Assembly: GCF_028369105.1 (NCBI RefSeq)
Contig: NZ_JAQNDO010000001.1
Location: 12,680,501 to 12,744,500 of the forward strand
Reading direction: 5' to 3'
Length of the DNA: 64,000 nucleotides
Origin: Polyangium mundeleinium
GTDB lineage: Bacteria > Myxococcota_A > Polyangia > Polyangiales > Polyangiaceae
The translations under genes and the position numbers were made by a program. Below are positions 49,425 through 59,078 of this stretch, in pieces. Each line of letters starts with the position of its first letter. The first letter of the stretch is position 1. Below the pieces are notes generated by a model, which worked only from the letters and a program-made list of their open reading frames with translations, had not been told where the DNA came from and did no database searches.

Positions 49425-50552
49425 CTAGGCGAGGATCCCTCGGGCCCGGAGCGCGGCCTCGATCTCGGGCCTGCGGCGCTCGAGCTCGGGTACGTCCTTC
49501 ACGGGCAAGAAGCGCGACGCGGCCCCATCGCGCGGGACGCGAAGGAACTGCGGGTCGAGCGCGGTCGTGATCTCGTTGACGATGCGCTCGAACTGAACCG
49601 CTTTCGCCTCGCCGACCGTCTTGTCGACCTCGACGTACGTCCACTTCATGTCGAGCGAGGCGAGCGCCTGCGCCGAGACGAGGAAGGTGTTCGTGCTGAA
49701 GACGGGCATCTGCGCCGGGTCGAAGCCGAGCGGGAGGCGCATCTCTTCGGCGATGATTTTCCGGCCGTTCCAGCGAATCGGGCCGCCGCCCTTGTCGCTG
49801 CCGACCTTGTTCACGACCTCGACGGTGAGCGGCCCGCCGTGCGCGAGGTGGAAGCCCAGGATCGCCGGATCAACGGTGGCGCCGAGGTTGTCGAGGTTCG
49901 CAATCCACACGGTCTTGCCACCTCGTTGGATGAACCGGTCGAGAAGTCCGCTCGCGCGGAGCGCATCGGGCAGGTCGCCGTGGCCGGTCGCGTAGACGCT
50001 CGGCTCGCCGTGTTCGTCCCGGAAGATCGTCCCCTCGTGCGTGAGGCGGAGCGAGACGAACTGTTCGAACGTGGCGACGTCGCCCTTGTCGAGCCGACGG
50101 CCGAGCGCGGCGCGAATCGGGCCTTCGGTGGCCTCGCTCGTCATGAGCCAGAGCGGGCAAGTCGCGCCCACCCGGCGCGCGAGGGCCTCCATCTCAGCGA
50201 GGCGCAGATCGAGGAACGTCGTTCCAGGCAGGGCCTCGACGAGCGCCTTGACGACGCCGCCCATGCGCGTCGCCATGCCGCCGGCGAGCACACAGAGCGC
50301 GACCTCACCCCGCGCGAGCGCCTCGCGGCCGAGCGCCTCGAAGCGCGCATGCTCGGGGCTGCCCGGCGCGGGTGTGTCGACGACGTCCCCTGCGGCGGGC
50401 GGGAGTACTTCACCCGCGTAACGATTTCGTTTGTCGCGATCCTGGCCAATCGTGGCGGCCCACGCGGCGAGACGGTCGGGATCGAAGCCACGCGCCCGGA
50501 GGCGAGCGAGCAGGGCCGGCGGGAGAGCAGCGATCGCGTCGACGAGCGTCAC
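49425..50552 (-). CDS. UTP-sugar-1-phosphate uridylyltransferase-like protein
   Basis: 375 residues from the GTG at 50552; the frame extends further up without a good start. LCVLAGGMATRMGGVVKALV (88-107) is the nucleotide-binding loop of the UDPGP/UAP1 group. FLDLRLAEMEALARRVGATC, PLWLMTSEATEGPIRAAL, GHGDLPDALRASGLLD and VWIANLDNLGATVDPAI match eukaryotic-type UDP-sugar pyrophosphorylases rather than GalU. Length is short for the eukaryotic-type family, so it may be a bacterial variant of UDP-glucose or UDP-N-acetylglucosamine pyrophosphorylase. It would supply sugar nucleotides for polysaccharide. It lies downstream of the UbiA-CPBP operon, 52 bases past it. Confidence 0.85.
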   Translation of the reverse strand: MTLVDAIAALPPALLARLRARGFDPDRLAAWAATIGQDRDKRNRYAGEVLPPAAGDVVDTPAPGSPEHARFEALGREALARGEVALCVLAGGMATRMGGVVKALVEALPGTTFLDLRLAEMEALARRVGATCPLWLMTSEATEGPIRAALGRRLDKGDVATFEQFVSLRLTHEGTIFRDEHGEPSVYATGHGDLPDALRASGLLDRFIQRGGKTVWIANLDNLGATVDPAILGFHLAHGGPLTVEVVNKVGSDKGGGPIRWNGRKIIAEEMRLPLGFDPAQMPVFSTNTFLVSAQALASLDMKWTYVEVDKTVGEAKAVQFERIVNEITTALDPQFLRVPRDGAASRFLPVKDVPELERRRPEIEAALRARGILA

Positions 50553-50604
50553 ATAAGCGGAGAAAGCACGGCGCTCGTGTCGAAGCAACCCATCGCGGCC
50601 GCTG

Positions 50605-50853
50605 CTAGCCGTCAGGGTTTTGCGTGGCGGGCCGTGGGGACTCCCACCGCCCTGGAATCCATACGTATTGGACGCCGTCGTCGTGCCAGGCGCCCGGAAT
50701 CCAAAGCATGTTCGGCGCAGGCGGCGCCGTCTTGACCTCCGGCAGGGGCGGAGGCGCGCCCTGCCCCCGCGCAGGGGTCTCGGGTGTGCCGGCGACACAC
50801 GCCGCGAGAAACGTGCTCAAGAGGAGGGCGAGCGAGCGGGCTGTTCGATTCAT
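50605..50853 (-). CDS. Small YXWXXG-type lipoprotein
   Basis: 82 residues. Lipoprotein signal RSLALLLSTFLAACVAG, a Pro/Ala linker, and two short repeats of the PGxW type (MLWIPGAWHDDGVQ, YVWIPGRWESP). These repeats occur in small YXWXXG lipoproteins of many Proteobacteria whose function is unknown. The ATG overlaps the stop of the CPBP gene (ATGA). Confidence 0.8.
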   Translation of the reverse strand: MNRTARSLALLLSTFLAACVAGTPETPARGQGAPPPLPEVKTAPPAPNMLWIPGAWHDDGVQYVWIPGRWESPRPATQNPDG

Positions 50854-51575
50854 CCGTGAAGCACCATCGCCCACACGTCGTAGAGGGCGTGCGTCCAGAC
50901 CGCAGGCGCGAAGCCGCGGAATACGTAGATCGCCGTGAGGACCAGGCCGCAGACGGCGCGGAAGACGAACGATTGGACGTCCCACGAATCGCCGAGCGAC
51001 CCCACGTAATGCCAGGCCGAGAACGCGACCGCCGCGACGCCGGCCCAGAGGAGCGTGAGCACGAGGCGACGGATCCCCGGGCCGAAGATCGCCTTCACCA
51101 CGAGCGCGCCGAGGCCGAAGATCCCAGCGCGGAAGGCGATCTCCTCGTAGAAGCCGGCGCCCATCGACATGACGACGCCCGAGAAGACGCCGCGCGTCTC
51201 GACGCTCGGCCCGAGCGTGAGCGAACCGACGATGTACGAGGCGGCGAACCGCATGAGGATCGCGTAGAGCGTGCCTTCGAGGGCGATGAGCGCGAAGCGC
51301 TTGCCTTCGAGCGCGCGCTTCTGCCCCGTGGCGGCGAGGACGACGACGAACGCGATGCCGATCGCGACCGTGAGCCCCGCATACGTGGGCAGGCTGTTTT
51401 TCGCGAGCGCCGAGAGCTCGGCGGTGACGGGATCGGCGGCGTTCCGCACGGGGAGGAAGACGACGCCGAGGTGGTAGAGGAGAAAGATGGGGAGCGTCAG
51501 GCCGAGGTCGGTCCAGGCGTCGCTTTTCTCCGGGACTTTTCCCGGTTCTTCCTTCGCCTTCGCCTCGTCCGCCAT
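50850..51575 (-). CDS. CPBP-family intramembrane metalloprotease
   Basis: 241 residues with about seven membrane segments. The CPBP motifs are EEIAFRAGIF (two Glu and Arg), FSAWHYVGS with a His, and WTHALYDVW with the last His and Asp. CPBP proteins include prenyl endopeptidases and bacteriocin self-immunity proteins. The ATG overlaps the stop of the prenyltransferase gene by one base (TGATG), so the pair is coupled; a link between prenyl lipid and CAAX-type proteolysis is attractive but unproven. Confidence 0.87.
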   Translation of the reverse strand: MADEAKAKEEPGKVPEKSDAWTDLGLTLPIFLLYHLGVVFLPVRNAADPVTAELSALAKNSLPTYAGLTVAIGIAFVVVLAATGQKRALEGKRFALIALEGTLYAILMRFAASYIVGSLTLGPSVETRGVFSGVVMSMGAGFYEEIAFRAGIFGLGALVVKAIFGPGIRRLVLTLLWAGVAAVAFSAWHYVGSLGDSWDVQSFVFRAVCGLVLTAIYVFRGFAPAVWTHALYDVWAMVLHG

Positions 51576-52648
51576 CAGGAGGGCCTCAGCCGGTAGACGA
51601 TGAACACGACCTCGGCGACCCAGATCATGATGTTCATCATGAAGGGGACGTCGCGCAGGATCTCCTGCGTGGGGCTCTCCGCCTTGGGGCGGCTCACGAC
51701 GAGCTGGAGGAACCGCACGACGCCGAAGAGCGGGTGAATCGTCGTGGCCCAGAGCCAGGGGTTCTGGAAGAAGCGCTGCGTGTCGTGGTCGAGCGTGTAC
51801 GCGAGGTACGTGGCGATCGTGGCGACGCCCGTCGCCGCGAGCGCGATGGTGAGCGCGCGCGGCGAGTAGGCCTCGAGCGCGGCGCGCTGCTTGCCGGCGT
51901 TCGCCGCCGAGGCGAGCTCGTGGCGGCGCTTGCCGAAGCCGAGGAAAAGCGCGAGGAGCGCGGTGCACCCGACCATGAAGCCGGAGATCGGCGTGTTCGT
52001 CGCGAAGCCGCCGGCGAGGACGCGGAGCACGAAGCCGAGGGCGATGAGGCCGACGTCGACGTACGCGATCTTCTTCAGGCCGAAGGAGTAAGCGACGTTC
52101 TGCGCGAAGTACGCGAGCGCGACGATGAAGAACTTGATCGGCCCGAGCAGCGCGCCGCCGAGCGCGGTGAGGACGAGCGCGACCGCCATCGTCTTGGCCA
52201 CCGAGACCGGGACCTGGCCGCTCGCGATCGGCCGGAAGCGCTTCACCGGATGCACCCGGTCGGCCTTGGCGTCCACGATGTCGTTCATCGTGTAGACCGC
52301 GCCGGCGAGAAGGCAAAACACGCCGAACGCGCCGATCGCGCTCTTGATGATCGACGGGTGCGTGAGGTGCTTGGCAAAGACGACCGGCGCCAGGACGAAG
52401 AGGTTCTTCACCCACTGGCTCGGTCGGACCGTGCGGATCATCCCGCGGACGCGCCAGAAGGCGCTGCCCTGTTTCGAAGGCGGGATGAGCGGTGTCGGCT
52501 CCGAGAGCGGCGCGCTCGTCCCCGGTAACTCCAGGGCGGCGCCGCCCGGAGCCGGGGTCAAGGCGAGCGCGTCGGCCTCCGCGGAGGAGGCGTTCCGACG
52601 CTCGTCGTCATCGTTTGAAGGGGCCCGAGAAGGACCGGGGACGGCCAC
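51575..52648 (-). CDS. UbiA-type prenyltransferase (decaprenyl-phosphate phosphoribosyltransferase-like)
   Basis: 357 residues. The first 65 are Pro/Ala/Ser-rich and lie before the membrane part, longer than in most members. Then come RTVRPSQWVKNLFVLAPVVF, MNDIVDAKADRVHPVKRFRP with the first Asp-rich motif, LKKIAYVDVGLIALGFVLRV, and a second motif GFGKRRHELASAA. RTVRPxQWVKN and HPxKRxRP are marks of the DPPR synthase branch, which moves phosphoribose from PRPP to a polyprenyl phosphate. The first gene of an operon with CPBP protease, YXWXXG lipoprotein and, further on, the uridylyltransferase; divergent from moxR. Confidence 0.88.
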   Translation of the reverse strand: MAVPGPSRAPSNDDDERRNASSAEADALALTPAPGGAALELPGTSAPLSEPTPLIPPSKQGSAFWRVRGMIRTVRPSQWVKNLFVLAPVVFAKHLTHPSIIKSAIGAFGVFCLLAGAVYTMNDIVDAKADRVHPVKRFRPIASGQVPVSVAKTMAVALVLTALGGALLGPIKFFIVALAYFAQNVAYSFGLKKIAYVDVGLIALGFVLRVLAGGFATNTPISGFMVGCTALLALFLGFGKRRHELASAANAGKQRAALEAYSPRALTIALAATGVATIATYLAYTLDHDTQRFFQNPWLWATTIHPLFGVVRFLQLVVSRPKAESPTQEILRDVPFMMNIMIWVAEVVFIVYRLRPS

Positions 52649-52812
52649 GACGGCGGAGCATACATGCGGCCCGGGGGTCGGGCCACACGAGTGCGGAAAG
52701 GAAGCCCGGCGGGGGGCGAGAGCCGGGAAGGACCGACGCCTCGGTACCCCGCGCTTCAGAAATCAGGAGGTTACCGCAGGCGTCGGCGATGATCGTGCTA
52801 GCATCAGCCCCA

Positions 52813-53778
52813 ATGACGTCGGCGCTCTCGATCGCGCGGGAAACGACGCCCGTGCTCCAGGAGCTCCGCTCCGCGGTGGAGCAGGCCCTCGAAGGAAAGC
52901 CGGAAGCCGTCGAGCTCGCGCTCATCGCGCTGCTCGGGCGCGGCCATGTGCTGATCGAGGACGTGCCCGGCGTCGGCAAGACGACGCTGGCGCGCGCCCT
53001 CGCAAAGGCCGTGGGCGGCGAGCTCCGGCGTGTGCAGTTCACGAGCGACCTTTTGCCGAGCGACGTGCTCGGCGTGAGCGTCTTCGATCAGCGCACCGGG
53101 CAGTTCGTCTTCCGGCAAGGCCCGATCTTCGCGAACATCCTGCTCGCCGACGAGATCAACCGCGCGAGCCCGCGGACGCAGTCGGCGATGCTCGAAGCGA
53201 TGAACGAGGGGCAGGTGTCGGTCGACGGCGTGACGACGCCGCTTCCCGATCCGTTCTTCGTGCTCGCCACGCAAAACCCGCAGGACTTCGCAGGCACGTT
53301 CCCGCTGCCGGAGTCGCAGCTCGACCGGTTCATGGTGCGCATCCGGCTCGGTTATCCGCCGCCGCACGTGGAGATGCGCCTCCTGCTCCAGAGCGGCGAC
53401 GGGGACCGGATCAAGGCCGTGCCGCAGGTGCTCGAACCTTCGGCGCTCGTCGCGCTCCAGCGCGAGGTGGATCGGGTGGAGCTCGACGCGTCGCTCGCGA
53501 CGTACCTGCAGGCCGTGCTGTCGGCGACGCGCGCGAGCCCGACGCTCTCGCTCGGCGCCTCGCCCCGCGCCGGAATGAACCTCGCCCGCGCCGCGCGGAG
53601 CCGCGCCGTGCTCCACGGGCGAACCTACTGCATCGCCGACGACATCCACGACCTCGCGGTACCCGTGCTCGCACACCGGATCCGCCTCGCCGCGCACGCC
53701 GAGGGCTACATGCCAAGCCGCGACGAGTGCGAGAACGCAGTGCGAGACATCGTCGCGCGGGTGCCGGTCCCGCTCTGA
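52813..53778 (+). CDS. MoxR-family AAA+ ATPase
   Basis: 321 residues. Walker A VLIEDVPGVGKTTLARALAK (about 46-65), Walker B ILLADEINRASPRTQSAMLE, sensor segment FFVLATQNPQDFAGTFPLPE with the MoxR-specific QNP, and ESQLDRFMVRIRLGYP. MoxR ATPases act as chaperones for partner proteins with von Willebrand A domains, often in operons of exactly this order: MoxR, DUF58, transglutaminase. The start at 52813 is the first ATG after a promoter-bearing 164-base divergent region. Confidence 0.93.
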   Translation: MTSALSIARETTPVLQELRSAVEQALEGKPEAVELALIALLGRGHVLIEDVPGVGKTTLARALAKAVGGELRRVQFTSDLLPSDVLGVSVFDQRTGQFVFRQGPIFANILLADEINRASPRTQSAMLEAMNEGQVSVDGVTTPLPDPFFVLATQNPQDFAGTFPLPESQLDRFMVRIRLGYPPPHVEMRLLLQSGDGDRIKAVPQVLEPSALVALQREVDRVELDASLATYLQAVLSATRASPTLSLGASPRAGMNLARAARSRAVLHGRTYCIADDIHDLAVPVLAHRIRLAAHAEGYMPSRDECENAVRDIVARVPVPL

Positions 53779-53789
53779 GCGAGGCGCGC

Positions 53790-54992
53790 ATGGTGGCGGA
53801 CCGGAGGCAGGCCGAGTCGCTCGCCGTTCGAGGCGACAAACCGCCCCGGGACAGCCGTGTCACGAGGCCGGAAGCAACGCCGCTGCCGACCGTGCCCGGC
53901 CCGCTCGCGCCGCTGCCCGGCGCCCCGGCAGCAACGCCGCCGCGCGCGGACAACGCCCTCACGCGGTTCTGGCGCTCGTTTTTCAGCTTCAAGATGCCGC
54001 GGCGGCTGAAGTTCACCCGCGAAGGAAAATACTTCGTGGGCATCACGCTCGGCGTGGGCTTCGCGGCGATCAACACGGGCAACAACCTGCTGTACCTGCT
54101 GCTCGGGATGCTCCTCTCGCTGATGGTCGTGTCGAGCGTGATGAGCGAGCTGTCGCTGCGGACGCTGACCGTGACGCGAAGGCTGCCGACGCGAGCGCAG
54201 GTGGGCCGGGCGCACCTCGTGGAGATCGAGGTCTACAACCACAAGAAGCGGATCCCCTCGTACGCGATCGAGGTCGAGGATCTGCGCGCCGGGCAACCCG
54301 CGGACAAACGCTGCTTCTTCCTGAAGATCAGCCCATCGAGCGCGCAAGTCGCCGCCTACCGGCGCACGCCCGCGCGCCGCGGCCGCGATCGGCACACGGG
54401 CTTCCGCATCGCGACGCGTTTTCCCTTTGGGCTCTTCGAAAAATCCCGCGAGGTCACGGCCGACGGGGAGCTCGTGATCTATCCGGCCGTCGATCCGGTG
54501 CGCCTCCCGCCCGAGGATCGGGGACGCGCGCTGGGCGGCGTGGGCACGGCGGGGCGCGGGACGAGCGACGAGACGTACGCGCTCCGGCCGATGCGCGAGG
54601 GTGACGATCCGCGTGACATCTACTGGCGGAAGAGCGCGATCACGAACCAGATGGTGCTGCGCGAGCGTGCGCGCGAGACGCGGCCCGACGTGCGGCTCGT
54701 GATCGACGTGGTGCGGCCGAAGGGCTCGGGCGACGTGTTCGCGCAGCAGTTCGAGAAGCGGATCCGCGAGGTGGCCTCGCGCGCCGTGGCCCACATCAAG
54801 CGCGGCGACGGCGTCGTGGTGGCGACGAACCTCGGCGAGGAGGCGCGCGGCGACAGGAACATCGGATCCGATCGGATCCTCCGGTTCCTCGCGCTGCTCG
54901 ACGCCGTCGACGAGGAGCGGGTGCAGGAGATCCAGGAGCGCCGCGGGCTCGCGCGGGGCGGGCCTTCGCGGACGAGCGGAGGGCACGCATGA
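53790..54992 (+). CDS. DUF58 membrane protein, MoxR partner
   Basis: 400 residues. An unusually long Pro/Ala/Arg-rich N-terminus (about 70 residues) precedes two membrane segments around YFVGITLGVGFAAINTGNNL and LLYLLLGMLLSLMVVSSVMS, followed by a beta domain. The DUF58 mark YALRPMREGDDPRDIYWRKS (about 253-272) and the Asp-rich strand RPDVRLVIDVVRPKGSGDVF follow, related to von Willebrand A folds. It begins 11 bases after moxR and overlaps the transglutaminase gene by four bases. Confidence 0.92.
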   Translation: MVADRRQAESLAVRGDKPPRDSRVTRPEATPLPTVPGPLAPLPGAPAATPPRADNALTRFWRSFFSFKMPRRLKFTREGKYFVGITLGVGFAAINTGNNLLYLLLGMLLSLMVVSSVMSELSLRTLTVTRRLPTRAQVGRAHLVEIEVYNHKKRIPSYAIEVEDLRAGQPADKRCFFLKISPSSAQVAAYRRTPARRGRDRHTGFRIATRFPFGLFEKSREVTADGELVIYPAVDPVRLPPEDRGRALGGVGTAGRGTSDETYALRPMREGDDPRDIYWRKSAITNQMVLRERARETRPDVRLVIDVVRPKGSGDVFAQQFEKRIREVASRAVAHIKRGDGVVVATNLGEEARGDRNIGSDRILRFLALLDAVDEERVQEIQERRGLARGGPSRTSGGHA

Positions 54993-57160
54993 GGTTCGGG
55001 CTCGTTCACCGGGTGATGACCGACGCGCTCGCGGTGCTCGGCATCCTCGCGCTCCTCGCGAGCGGGCAGTTCGGGCCCTGGGTGAGCGGCTCGCTCATCG
55101 GCGGGCTCGTCATCGCGCTTCTGATCCGCGACGTATGGGAGAAGTACCCGGCGCTCAAGCATTTCGACGCGATCACGCTGATCGGCGTGCTCGCGCTGCA
55201 GATCGGGCGGCTGCTCTTCGACCCGAACGCGAACGTGCTCGACGTGGTGATCGAGTTCGCCGCGGCGCTGCAGATCATCCGGCTCGCGACGCGCAAGGGC
55301 GCGGCGCACGACCAGCAGGTGATCGTGCTCGCGCTCTTGCACCTGATCTCGGGCACGGTGCTCGGCGGGGGCCTCGGCTACGGGCTCTGCTTCCTCGGCG
55401 TGATCATCGTGGCGCCGGGCGCACTCGTGCTGAGCCACCTCCGGCGCGAGGTCGAGGGCAACTACCGGCAAGGCGCGCGTGATCGCACGGGCCTGCCCGT
55501 CGACGTGCCGCGCATCCTGCGCTCGCGCCGCGTCGTGGGTCGCACGTTCCTCGGCGTGACGTGCCTGCTCTCGGTGCCGATCTTCGTGTTCACGGCACTG
55601 CTCTTCGTGCTCTTCCCGCGCGTCGGGCTCTCGCTCCTGCTCCTGAACCGCGGGCACTCCGGCCGCGTGATCGGGTTCTCGGGCCGCGTCGACCTCGGCG
55701 AGGTGGGCGTGCTCCGCAGCGACCCGACGCTCGTCATGCGCATCGAGATGCCGAACCTGCCGGATCCGCCGCCCGCGCGAATCCCGCTGCACCTGCGCGG
55801 CGCCGCGCTCGACGCGTACGACGGCCGCACGTGGACGCAGAGCGAGTCGTGGAAGCGCGCGGCGGAGAACGAGGCGGGCATCGTCCCGATCGACGACCGC
55901 TGGCCCGACTCCGCGCTCGATCCGGTGATGCGGATCGACCTCGAGCCGATCGACCCGCCCGTGATGTTCCTGCCGCCCTACGCCTCGGGCCTGCGGCTGC
56001 GGACACGCGCGACGGTGGCGCCCGAGCCGCAAGCGATGGCCTTCAAGGGCCCCGAGGGCGAGCTCCGCTACCAGCCCATCGACGACCGCGGCATCAAGTA
56101 CGACGTCTTCCTCTCGCGCAAGAAGACCCCGTCCTTCCGCAAGCTGCCGAGCGGCGAGCGCTGGAAGTACCTCACGCTGCCGCGGAACATGTCGGTGCGG
56201 ATCCGCGAGCTCGCCGCAGAGTGGACGAAGGAGTCCACGACCTCGCTCGAACGAGCCCGCGCGATCGAAAATCATTTGAGGACGGACTATCGGTACGACC
56301 TCGCCTCGCCGTCCGGCAAGGACCCGCAGCCGCTCGACCACTTCCTGTTCGAGTCAAAGCGCGGGCACTGCGAGTTTTACTCGACCGCGATGGCCATCAT
56401 GCTGCGCACGCTCGACGTGCCGACGCGCAACGTGACGGGCTTCGTCGGCGGCAGCTACAACCGCTTCGGCCGGTTCTACGCCGTGCGCCAGGGCGACGCG
56501 CACTCGTGGGTCGAGGCGTGGATCGACGAATACGGCTGGCTCACCTTCGACCCGACCCCGCCCGCCGACGCCGCGCCGAAGAGCGAGATCGTCGGCGTGT
56601 GGGCCTACCTGCGCGACCTGATCGAAGCGACGAGCCAGCGCTGGGATCGGCACGTGGTGAGCTACGATCTGAGCCAGCAGGTGGGGCTCTTGAACAGCCT
56701 CACGTCGCGGTATCGCCGCGGCGGATCGAAGGGCACGGACGGGCCGCGGGGCCGCGCGGGCCTCCTGGTCGTGGCGGCGATCGTCGCGACGGCCGGTGGC
56801 GCGGCGCTCTGGATGCGACGAAAGAAACAACGCGCGGCGGCGGCCTCACGCGCGGCGGATCCTCGCTCGGCGAGCGCGGTGCTCGCGACGGCGCTGTACG
56901 AGTCGCTCGACGCGGCGATGGGCGCGCGGGGCGTGGGCCGTTCGCCGAGCGTACCGCCGCTCCGGCATGCGCAGGCGCTCGTGTCGATGTCGCATCCGCT
57001 CGCGGAGGAGGTCCTCGAGCTCACCGAGATCTACATCGCAGCGCGGTTCGGAGGCGTGACGATTTCCGACGAGGATCGGCGGAGCTTCGAGCGGCGCGTG
57101 AAGTCGATCCGTCAGCCGGAACGGCCGAGCCAGCAGGCCATGACGTTGCCCGCGTCCTGA
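54989..57160 (+). CDS. Membrane transglutaminase-like protein (DUF3488/TgpA)
   Basis: 723 residues; ATG overlaps the DUF58 stop. Six or seven N-terminal membrane segments, then a periplasmic region with the transglutaminase core: Cys in FESKRGHCEFYSTAMAIML (about 458), VPTRNVTGFVGGSYN, His in GDAHSWVEAWIDEYG (about 505) and Asp in LTFDPTPP (about 519). A last membrane helix (LLVVAAIVATAGGAALWM) is followed by a cytoplasmic DUF4129-like tail (HPLAEEVLELTEIYIAARFG). TgpA-type proteins are membrane transglutaminases with roles in the envelope; the substrate is unknown. It ends 13 bases before a convergent gene. Confidence 0.93.
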   Translation: MRFGLVHRVMTDALAVLGILALLASGQFGPWVSGSLIGGLVIALLIRDVWEKYPALKHFDAITLIGVLALQIGRLLFDPNANVLDVVIEFAAALQIIRLATRKGAAHDQQVIVLALLHLISGTVLGGGLGYGLCFLGVIIVAPGALVLSHLRREVEGNYRQGARDRTGLPVDVPRILRSRRVVGRTFLGVTCLLSVPIFVFTALLFVLFPRVGLSLLLLNRGHSGRVIGFSGRVDLGEVGVLRSDPTLVMRIEMPNLPDPPPARIPLHLRGAALDAYDGRTWTQSESWKRAAENEAGIVPIDDRWPDSALDPVMRIDLEPIDPPVMFLPPYASGLRLRTRATVAPEPQAMAFKGPEGELRYQPIDDRGIKYDVFLSRKKTPSFRKLPSGERWKYLTLPRNMSVRIRELAAEWTKESTTSLERARAIENHLRTDYRYDLASPSGKDPQPLDHFLFESKRGHCEFYSTAMAIMLRTLDVPTRNVTGFVGGSYNRFGRFYAVRQGDAHSWVEAWIDEYGWLTFDPTPPADAAPKSEIVGVWAYLRDLIEATSQRWDRHVVSYDLSQQVGLLNSLTSRYRRGGSKGTDGPRGRAGLLVVAAIVATAGGAALWMRRKKQRAAAASRAADPRSASAVLATALYESLDAAMGARGVGRSPSVPPLRHAQALVSMSHPLAEEVLELTEIYIAARFGGVTISDEDRRSFERRVKSIRQPERPSQQAMTLPAS

Positions 57161-57173
57161 GGGAGTCGCCCTG

Positions 57174-59078
57174 TCAGGGCGCGCGTGACGCCGAGATCCC
57201 CGGCCGGCGCGGCGCGCGCGCGTTCGCGGCGACCATCATCGCCTTCGCCAGGATCACGTGCTTGATCGAGGCGCCCGTCAGGCCTGCCTCGCCCGGCGCA
57301 AGACGGCCGACCTGGTCGAGGAACGCTTGTGCCGCGTCGTGCTCGCCGAGCATCGAGAGCACCGCGCTCTGATCCCGCAAGGTCCCCGCCACCACCGTCG
57401 ACGTCGCCGTGTCCGGCACGATCGGCGCGGCGATCGCGGCCATCACGCGCTGGATCGGCTGGAGTGAGGCGGTCGTCGAGAGCTTGCGGTCCGAAGGCCC
57501 GAGCGGCTGCGGCGCATACTCCAGCCAGCATCCGTCCACCGTGAGGTGCGAGACGAGCCGCCGCGGCCAGCTCCGCTCGATCTCCGCGTGCAGCGGCCGC
57601 ACGTCGGCGAGCTTGGAGAGCGCGTACTCGCTCGGCTGCCCGGAGATCGCGTAGTCCCGGAGGAGCGGCTCGATCTCCGGCTCCACCGCGAGCAGGCTGA
57701 GCGCCACGCGCCCGCGGTGCAGGAGCCGCTCGGGGACGATCAGCACATCGGGCCGCTCGCCGCGCAGGAGCCGCGCCGCCCAGAGCCGGAACGCGAGCGC
57801 CGGCGAGCGCACGAGGATCGCCGAGCTTGGCTCCAGCCGGCCGAGCGCGCCGTCCGTCCACTCCTCGGCCGCGAGCAGCTTGCCACGATCCGCAACGTAT
57901 CCGGCCTCCTCCGAGGAGAGCGCGACGAGCGTCACGTGAAAAACCACGACGAGCACCGCGCCGCTCTTCGCCATCGGCAGGCGCAGATCGAGCAGCTTGC
58001 GCGCCACCGCGCAGACGCCGAGCGCCGAGCACACGGCGAGCGCGGCCACGGCGAGCGCGCGGACCGGCGTCATCGGATCGGCGTACAGCGCGGCGAACGC
58101 ACGCGCCGGGATCAGCGTATCGAACGCGACGAACGCGACGAGCGGCGCGACGAGCCCACGCGCGCCGGGCACGAGGAGCGAGACGACGGCCCCGCCGAGC
58201 GCGATCAGCAGCGATGCCACGCCGACCTCGCGCGCCCACGCCGTGAGGCTCGAGAGCCGCGGCCCGGCCACGTCGAAGCCCGTCAGATCCGCGGCCGAGA
58301 GCGCGCGACCGACGTCGGCGAACGCCCGCGGCGCGAGCGGCCGGACCACGAGCGGCACGAGCAAAAGGAGCGCGACGGCCGCCATCGACGCGAACGAGAT
58401 AGCGACGAGCTTGCGCGACGGGATCGGCGAGGGCTCGATCCCCGCCATGTTGCCGAACGGGAGCCGCTCGGCGATTGGCGTCGCGAGCACGGCAAGGACC
58501 GCAGCGAACGCGGCCGGCGGGCTCTCTGCGAGGGTCGCGCCCGCGAGCGCGCCGAAGAGCACGGCGCCGCGCACCGCGAGGGCGCCTTCCGCGCGCAACG
58601 CCGAGGTCCCCGCGAGCAGCGTCCCCAGCGCGAGCGCGACAGCGATCATCGCGCCGCCGCCGACGGTCGCCTCGCGTTGAAAGACCGGCGAGAGCGCAGC
58701 CGTCAGCGTCCCGAGCGCCGCGAGCGCCGAGGCGAGCGTCGGCCCGGCGCCGAGCGCCCGCAAGAGCCGCCGCGCGAGGCCAAAGAGCAGGATCGACGCG
58801 ACGCCCAGCGCGATCGCCCCACCGAGCGCAGCCCGAAAGGTCCGGGGGCCGAGCGGAAGCAGGCCGAGCGCCTGCGTCAGCGGCGTCGACGCGCCACCTC
58901 CGATGCCGACCGCGAGCAGCCCGAGGTCACGCAGCGCTGGTAGATCGTCTCTCCACTGCCCACTGCCCGCGGCCCTCGTGAGCGCGAGCCCGAACGGTAG
59001 CGCCACGGCCACGAAACGCAGGGCGCGCTCGTGCCAAGCGAGGCGGGTCTCGGCGGGCGCGGGGGACGAACGAGGCAT
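57174..59078 (-). CDS. DUF2723-like membrane protein
   Basis: 634 residues from the ATG at 59078 (another ATG ten codons up is possible). About ten membrane segments occupy residues 25-385, with LPALRDLGLLAVGIGGGAST and the first-loop Asp pattern seen in DUF2723 proteins, which resemble protein O-mannosyltransferases. The C-terminal part, from 400, is soluble and includes LEPSSAILVRSPALAFRLWA and PDVLIVPERLLHRGRVALSL, a pattern seen in the same family, and ends with helical TPR-like segments. It may move a sugar from a lipid donor. Its promoter region (152 bases) is shared with the receiver gene. Confidence 0.72.
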   Translation of the reverse strand: MPRSSPAPAETRLAWHERALRFVAVALPFGLALTRAAGSGQWRDDLPALRDLGLLAVGIGGGASTPLTQALGLLPLGPRTFRAALGGAIALGVASILLFGLARRLLRALGAGPTLASALAALGTLTAALSPVFQREATVGGGAMIAVALALGTLLAGTSALRAEGALAVRGAVLFGALAGATLAESPPAAFAAVLAVLATPIAERLPFGNMAGIEPSPIPSRKLVAISFASMAAVALLLLVPLVVRPLAPRAFADVGRALSAADLTGFDVAGPRLSSLTAWAREVGVASLLIALGGAVVSLLVPGARGLVAPLVAFVAFDTLIPARAFAALYADPMTPVRALAVAALAVCSALGVCAVARKLLDLRLPMAKSGAVLVVVFHVTLVALSSEEAGYVADRGKLLAAEEWTDGALGRLEPSSAILVRSPALAFRLWAARLLRGERPDVLIVPERLLHRGRVALSLLAVEPEIEPLLRDYAISGQPSEYALSKLADVRPLHAEIERSWPRRLVSHLTVDGCWLEYAPQPLGPSDRKLSTTASLQPIQRVMAAIAAPIVPDTATSTVVAGTLRDQSAVLSMLGEHDAAQAFLDQVGRLAPGEAGLTGASIKHVILAKAMMVAANARAPRRPGISASRAP

